This document shows positions 61,126 to 64,000 of a stretch of DNA of 64,000 bases, one piece after another; the stretch's first letter is position 1, and every line of letters begins with the position of its first letter. The notes beneath the pieces are model-generated. The model was not told where the DNA came from. It did not search any database and worked only from the letters and a program-made list of their open reading frames with translations. The position numbers were made by a program, and so were the translations under genes. Origin of the DNA: Nocardioides alpinus (GTDB lineage: Bacteria; Actinomycetota; Actinomycetes; Propionibacteriales; Nocardioidaceae); assembly GCF_900112035.1 (NCBI RefSeq), contig NZ_FOKC01000002.1, forward strand, positions 1-64,000, in the 5' to 3' direction.

Positions 61126-64000
61126 TCATCCCGGGCTGCCCGGACTGCGGTGCCACAACCTGCGGGCGACGTCCTTGGCCGCGTCACCGGCCGGCTCGAC
61201 GTCGGCGTAGGGGGACACCCGGAAGCCGCTGGTGTGGACGAGCACCCGGTGGCGGCTCGGCTCCTCCCCGACGGGTTCCGGCACCCTCGCGAGCTCGGCG
61301 CGCACCAGCGCGAGGCCCTCCTCGCCGGTGCGGCCTCGCAGCCACAGCTCGTGGAGGACCGCCAGCTCCCAGGCCCCGGTGGCGCGCAGCGAGACACCTC
61401 GGCGTCCGGTGCGGCGCAGCTCGCCGCGCACGAGCAGCAGCCACGATGAGAAGACCGTGGCGGCGTAGGGGCCCTGGGCGTCCTCGAAGAAGGTCGCGTC
61501 GACCGGGCCGGTCCCGTCGTCGAGGGTCAGGAAGACCACCCGGCGCCCCGACCTGATCGGCGGGGTCTGGGTGGCGACCTTGACCCCGGCGACCAGGAGC
61601 TCCGAGCGGCTGCGCCGGCGGAGCAGGTCTCGGCTGCGGGTCGCGCCGAGCGCATCGAGGAACGGGTCGTAGGCGGCGACGGCGTGCTGGCTGACGTCGA
61701 GGCCGAGGATCTCGAGCTCGGCGCGCATCCGCTCGAGCGTGGTCATCTCGGGCAGGCCCGTGGGCCGCTCCCCCGGCTCACCGGGCTCGTCGCCCAGCCG
61801 GAGCGTGAGCTGGACCGACTCGGCCGCGGCCACCGGGCGCGCCGCCTGCGACTGCGCGGCCGCCCGCGCCCACACGCCTCCGTCGGCCAGGGCATGCCGC
61901 TCGGTCGGCTCGGAGCCCGCCCGGACAGTGGGGTCGGAGCTGTTGCGCTCGGCCGCCGCGGTGGCGGTGACGGCCGCAGGCGACGGCGTACGACGGCTCG
62001 ACAGGCCGCGGCCGCGAGTACGCGAGGCACGGTCGATCGCGCGGGCGTGCAGGTCGAGCTCGGCCACCTGCAGCAGCAGGTCGCGCCGGGTGATGCGGCC
62101 GCGCCGGACCACCGCCTGCTCACCCGAGCCGATGCCGTAGACCGTGTCGAACCCGCCGGCCAGCACGAGCCGCTCGAGCACCGGCCGGGAGACGTGGGCG
62201 CGGTGGAAGAAGTCGGACAGCGAGACGTAGGGGGCACCCGCGCGGGACTCGACGATGCGGGCGACCTCCGCCCCGCTGATGCCCTTGACGTCGGTGAGCG
62301 AGAGCCGGATCGCGTGGGGCTGCGCGTCGTCGCCGTCCCGGGCCTTCTCCACGACGTACGACGAGGCGCTCGCATTGACGTCGAGCCCGAGCACGCCGAC
62401 GCCGAACTGGCGGGCGTCGTCGAGGATCAGGCGCTTGGGATACATCCCCGGGTCGTGGGTCAGCACGCCGGACAGGAAGTGGGCCGGCCAGTGCGCCTTG
62501 AGCCAGGCGGACTGGTAGGTCGGGAGCGCGAACGCGGCGGCGTGGGCCTTGCAGAAGCCGAACGAGGCGAAGGCCTCCAGCACCTTCCAGACCTGCTCGA
62601 CGAGCGCGAGGTCGTAGCCCTGGGCGAGGGCGTGGGGGAAGAACCACGCCTCGGTCGCCGCCATGCCGTCAGGGTCGCCCAGCGCGCGGCGCCGCTCGTC
62701 GCCCTCGGCGTAGGAGACGCCGCCGAACGTCGCGATCATCTCGATCACCTGCTCGTGGAACACCACCACGCCGCGCGTCTGCTCGAGGATCGGGCGCAGG
62801 TTCTCGTGGAGGTAGCGCGCCGTGGTCCACCCCTGCTTGACCTCGAGGTAGGGGGTGATCATGTCGCTCTTGACCGGCCCCGGCCGGAAGAGCGAGATGT
62901 CGGTGATGATGTCGTCGAAGGACTCGATCCCGGACCTGCCGACGAGCTCGCGCTGGCCGGGCGACTCGATCTGGAAGACGCCGAGGGTCCTGGCGCTGCT
63001 GATCATCTCGTAGGTCGTGACGTCGTCGAAGGGCACCTGGACCTCGTCGTCGAGGTCGATGCGGACGCCGTCGACGCGCTCCACCTCGGCGACGGCGTGG
63101 GCCATCGCGGACTGCATCCGGATGCCGAGCACGTCGAGCTTGAGCAGGCCGAGCTCCTCCACGTCGTCCTTGTCGAACTGGCTCATCGGGAACCCGGCCC
63201 AGGACGCCTCGACCGGGGTGCGGTCGAGCAGCGTCGCGTCGGAGAGCAGGACGCCGCACGGGTGCATCGCGATGTGGCGCGGCAGCCCGTCGAGCCGTTC
63301 GACCAGGCTGAAGAACCGGTCGAGGCCGCCGTCGCCCAGGCCGCTCGCCCGCAGCTCGGGCAGGTCGCGCATGGCGGCCCGGGCATCACGGGCCCGGATG
63401 TGCGGGAAGGCCTTGGCGATGGCGTCGATCTCCCCCGGCGGCATCCCGAGCGCGGCGCCGACGTCGCGCACCGCATGGCGTACGCGGTAGGTGTCCATCA
63501 TCGAGACGGCGGCGCACCGCTCGCCGCCGAAGCGGTCGAGGATCGCACGGTAGACCTCCTCGCGCCGGGCGGACTCCACGTCGATGTCGATGTCGGGCAG
63601 CGAGGCTCGGAGCGGGGAGAGGAAGCGCTCCATCAGCAGGCCGTGGCGGATCGGGTCGACGCCCGAGATGCGGAGGAGGTAGTTGACCAGGCTCCCGGCA
63701 CCCGACCCCCGGGCGGCGCGCCGGATGCCCATCTCGCCGATCATGTCGGTGACGTCGGCGACGGTGAGGAAGTAGGAGGCGTAGCCCAGGGTCCGGATCG
63801 TCTCGAGCTCGTCGTCGAGGCGCTTCCAGATCCGCATCCGGGGAGCGGAGCCGTAGCGGTCGCTGATGGCCGCCTCGCAGCGCAGGCGCAGCGCACCGTC
63901 CGCGGAGGGTGCGGACGCGTCGGACACGGCGAGCTCCGGGAAGTGCACCTCCCCGATGCCGAGGTCGGCGCACGGGTCGAGCGCGCACCGGTCGGCGACC
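61126..64000 (-). CDS. dnaE2: error-prone DNA polymerase DnaE2 (5' end outside window)
   Basis: The visible ~958 residues are the palm, fingers and C-terminal parts of a DnaE2/ImuC polymerase. The N-terminal PHP domain lies beyond the right edge. Catalytic aspartates are in LPDIDIDVESARREEV. The chain also has GLLKLDVLGIRMQSAM, VFHEQVIEMIATFGGVSYAEGD, FGFCKAHAAAFALPTYQSAW, a low-complexity Ser/Ala/Arg-rich linker (~655-740 of the visible part) and a late OB fold (SGRRVVFLTLDDGTGP). The missing tau-type tail and the linker distinguish it from dnaE1. DnaE2 works with ImuA'/ImuB in DNA damage-induced mutagenesis; those genes are not in the window. Confidence 0.95.
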   Translation of the reverse strand, partial: VADRCALDPCADLGIGEVHFPELAVSDASAPSADGALRLRCEAAISDRYGSAPRMRIWKRLDDELETIRTLGYASYFLTVADVTDMIGEMGIRRAARGSGAGSLVNYLLRISGVDPIRHGLLMERFLSPLRASLPDIDIDVESARREEVYRAILDRFGGERCAAVSMMDTYRVRHAVRDVGAALGMPPGEIDAIAKAFPHIRARDARAAMRDLPELRASGLGDGGLDRFFSLVERLDGLPRHIAMHPCGVLLSDATLLDRTPVEASWAGFPMSQFDKDDVEELGLLKLDVLGIRMQSAMAHAVAEVERVDGVRIDLDDEVQVPFDDVTTYEMISSARTLGVFQIESPGQRELVGRSGIESFDDIITDISLFRPGPVKSDMITPYLEVKQGWTTARYLHENLRPILEQTRGVVVFHEQVIEMIATFGGVSYAEGDERRRALGDPDGMAATEAWFFPHALAQGYDLALVEQVWKVLEAFASFGFCKAHAAAFALPTYQSAWLKAHWPAHFLSGVLTHDPGMYPKRLILDDARQFGVGVLGLDVNASASSYVVEKARDGDDAQPHAIRLSLTDVKGISGAEVARIVESRAGAPYVSLSDFFHRAHVSRPVLERLVLAGGFDTVYGIGSGEQAVVRRGRITRRDLLLQVAELDLHARAIDRASRTRGRGLSSRRTPSPAAVTATAAAERNSSDPTVRAGSEPTERHALADGGVWARAAAQSQAARPVAAAESVQLTLRLGDEPGEPGERPTGLPEMTTLERMRAELEILGLDVSQHAVAAYDPFLDALGATRSRDLLRRRSRSELLVAGVKVATQTPPIRSGRRVVFLTLDDGTGPVDATFFEDAQGPYAATVFSSWLLLVRGELRRTGRRGVSLRATGAWELAVLHELWLRGRTGEEGLALVRAELARVPEPVGEEPSRHRVLVHTSGFRVSPYADVEPAGDAAKDVARRLWHRSPGSPG

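Overview
The window is very GC-rich DNA with actinobacterial gene content: SsgA/SsgB-like protein, SepF, DivIVA/Wag31, DnaE2, PriA-type HisA, a DUF222/13E12 HNH protein, and a division and cell-wall (dcw) cluster without ftsA. Gene content and order suggest a member of the Propionibacteriales, most likely Nocardioidaceae (Nocardioides-like). This is inferred from family knowledge, not from a database search.

Layout. 1-1692 is an accessory left edge: the 3' part of an IS481-type transposase, a perfect LexA-type SOS box, a double-HTH protein and an excisionase-like protein, ending at a tRNA-Val(CAC) gene. 1764-9376 holds a PGPGW membrane protein, an SsgA/SsgB-like division regulator, a heterodimeric ABC exporter with one degenerate ATP site, and a polar amino acid ABC importer. 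9404-22232 is the histidine pathway in two blocks: hisD-hisC-hisB-hisH and priA(hisA)-hisF. About 7.5 kb of unrelated genes separate them (transglutaminase, GNAT, PASTA protein, HNH/DUF222, SRPBCC, lactate dehydrogenase, hemerythrin). 22311-34158 carries a Lon-N domain protein, YbaK, a DUF3352 protein, dnaE1, a DUF2332/DUF6886/GNAT set, a RluD-type synthase, lspA and a lysine-tailed TraR/DksA protein.

34320-53305 is the division and cell-wall block, all on the minus strand. In transcription order it runs mraZ, a 53-residue membrane protein, rsmH, ftsL, ftsI, murE, murF, mraY, murD, ftsW, murG, murC, ftsQ, ftsZ, pgeF, a YggS-type protein, sepF, yggT and divIVA, ending at a strong hairpin terminator. 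Most junctions are 1-8 bp ATGA/GTGA-type overlaps. Four 10-bp MraZ boxes overlap the mraZ promoter. Divergent from mraZ is a MoxR ATPase-DUF58-transglutaminase operon (53715-58337). The right end carries DUF3040, dinB, a methyltransferase and dnaE2, a translesion-synthesis neighbourhood that runs off the window.

A recurring regulatory theme is a TANNNT hexamer exactly 6 or 7 bases before the start codon with no Shine-Dalgarno sequence, the arrangement expected for leaderless transcripts. It occurs at nine genes, including hisD and hisA, so the two histidine blocks probably have separate promoters. I saw no CRISPR array, rRNA operon or complete prophage. The most unusual observations are the GNAT-chorismate mutase-like fusion, the long inverted repeat in the mraZ-downstream leader, the SOS box in the left accessory region, and the 31-bp tandem repeat after the transglutaminase operon.
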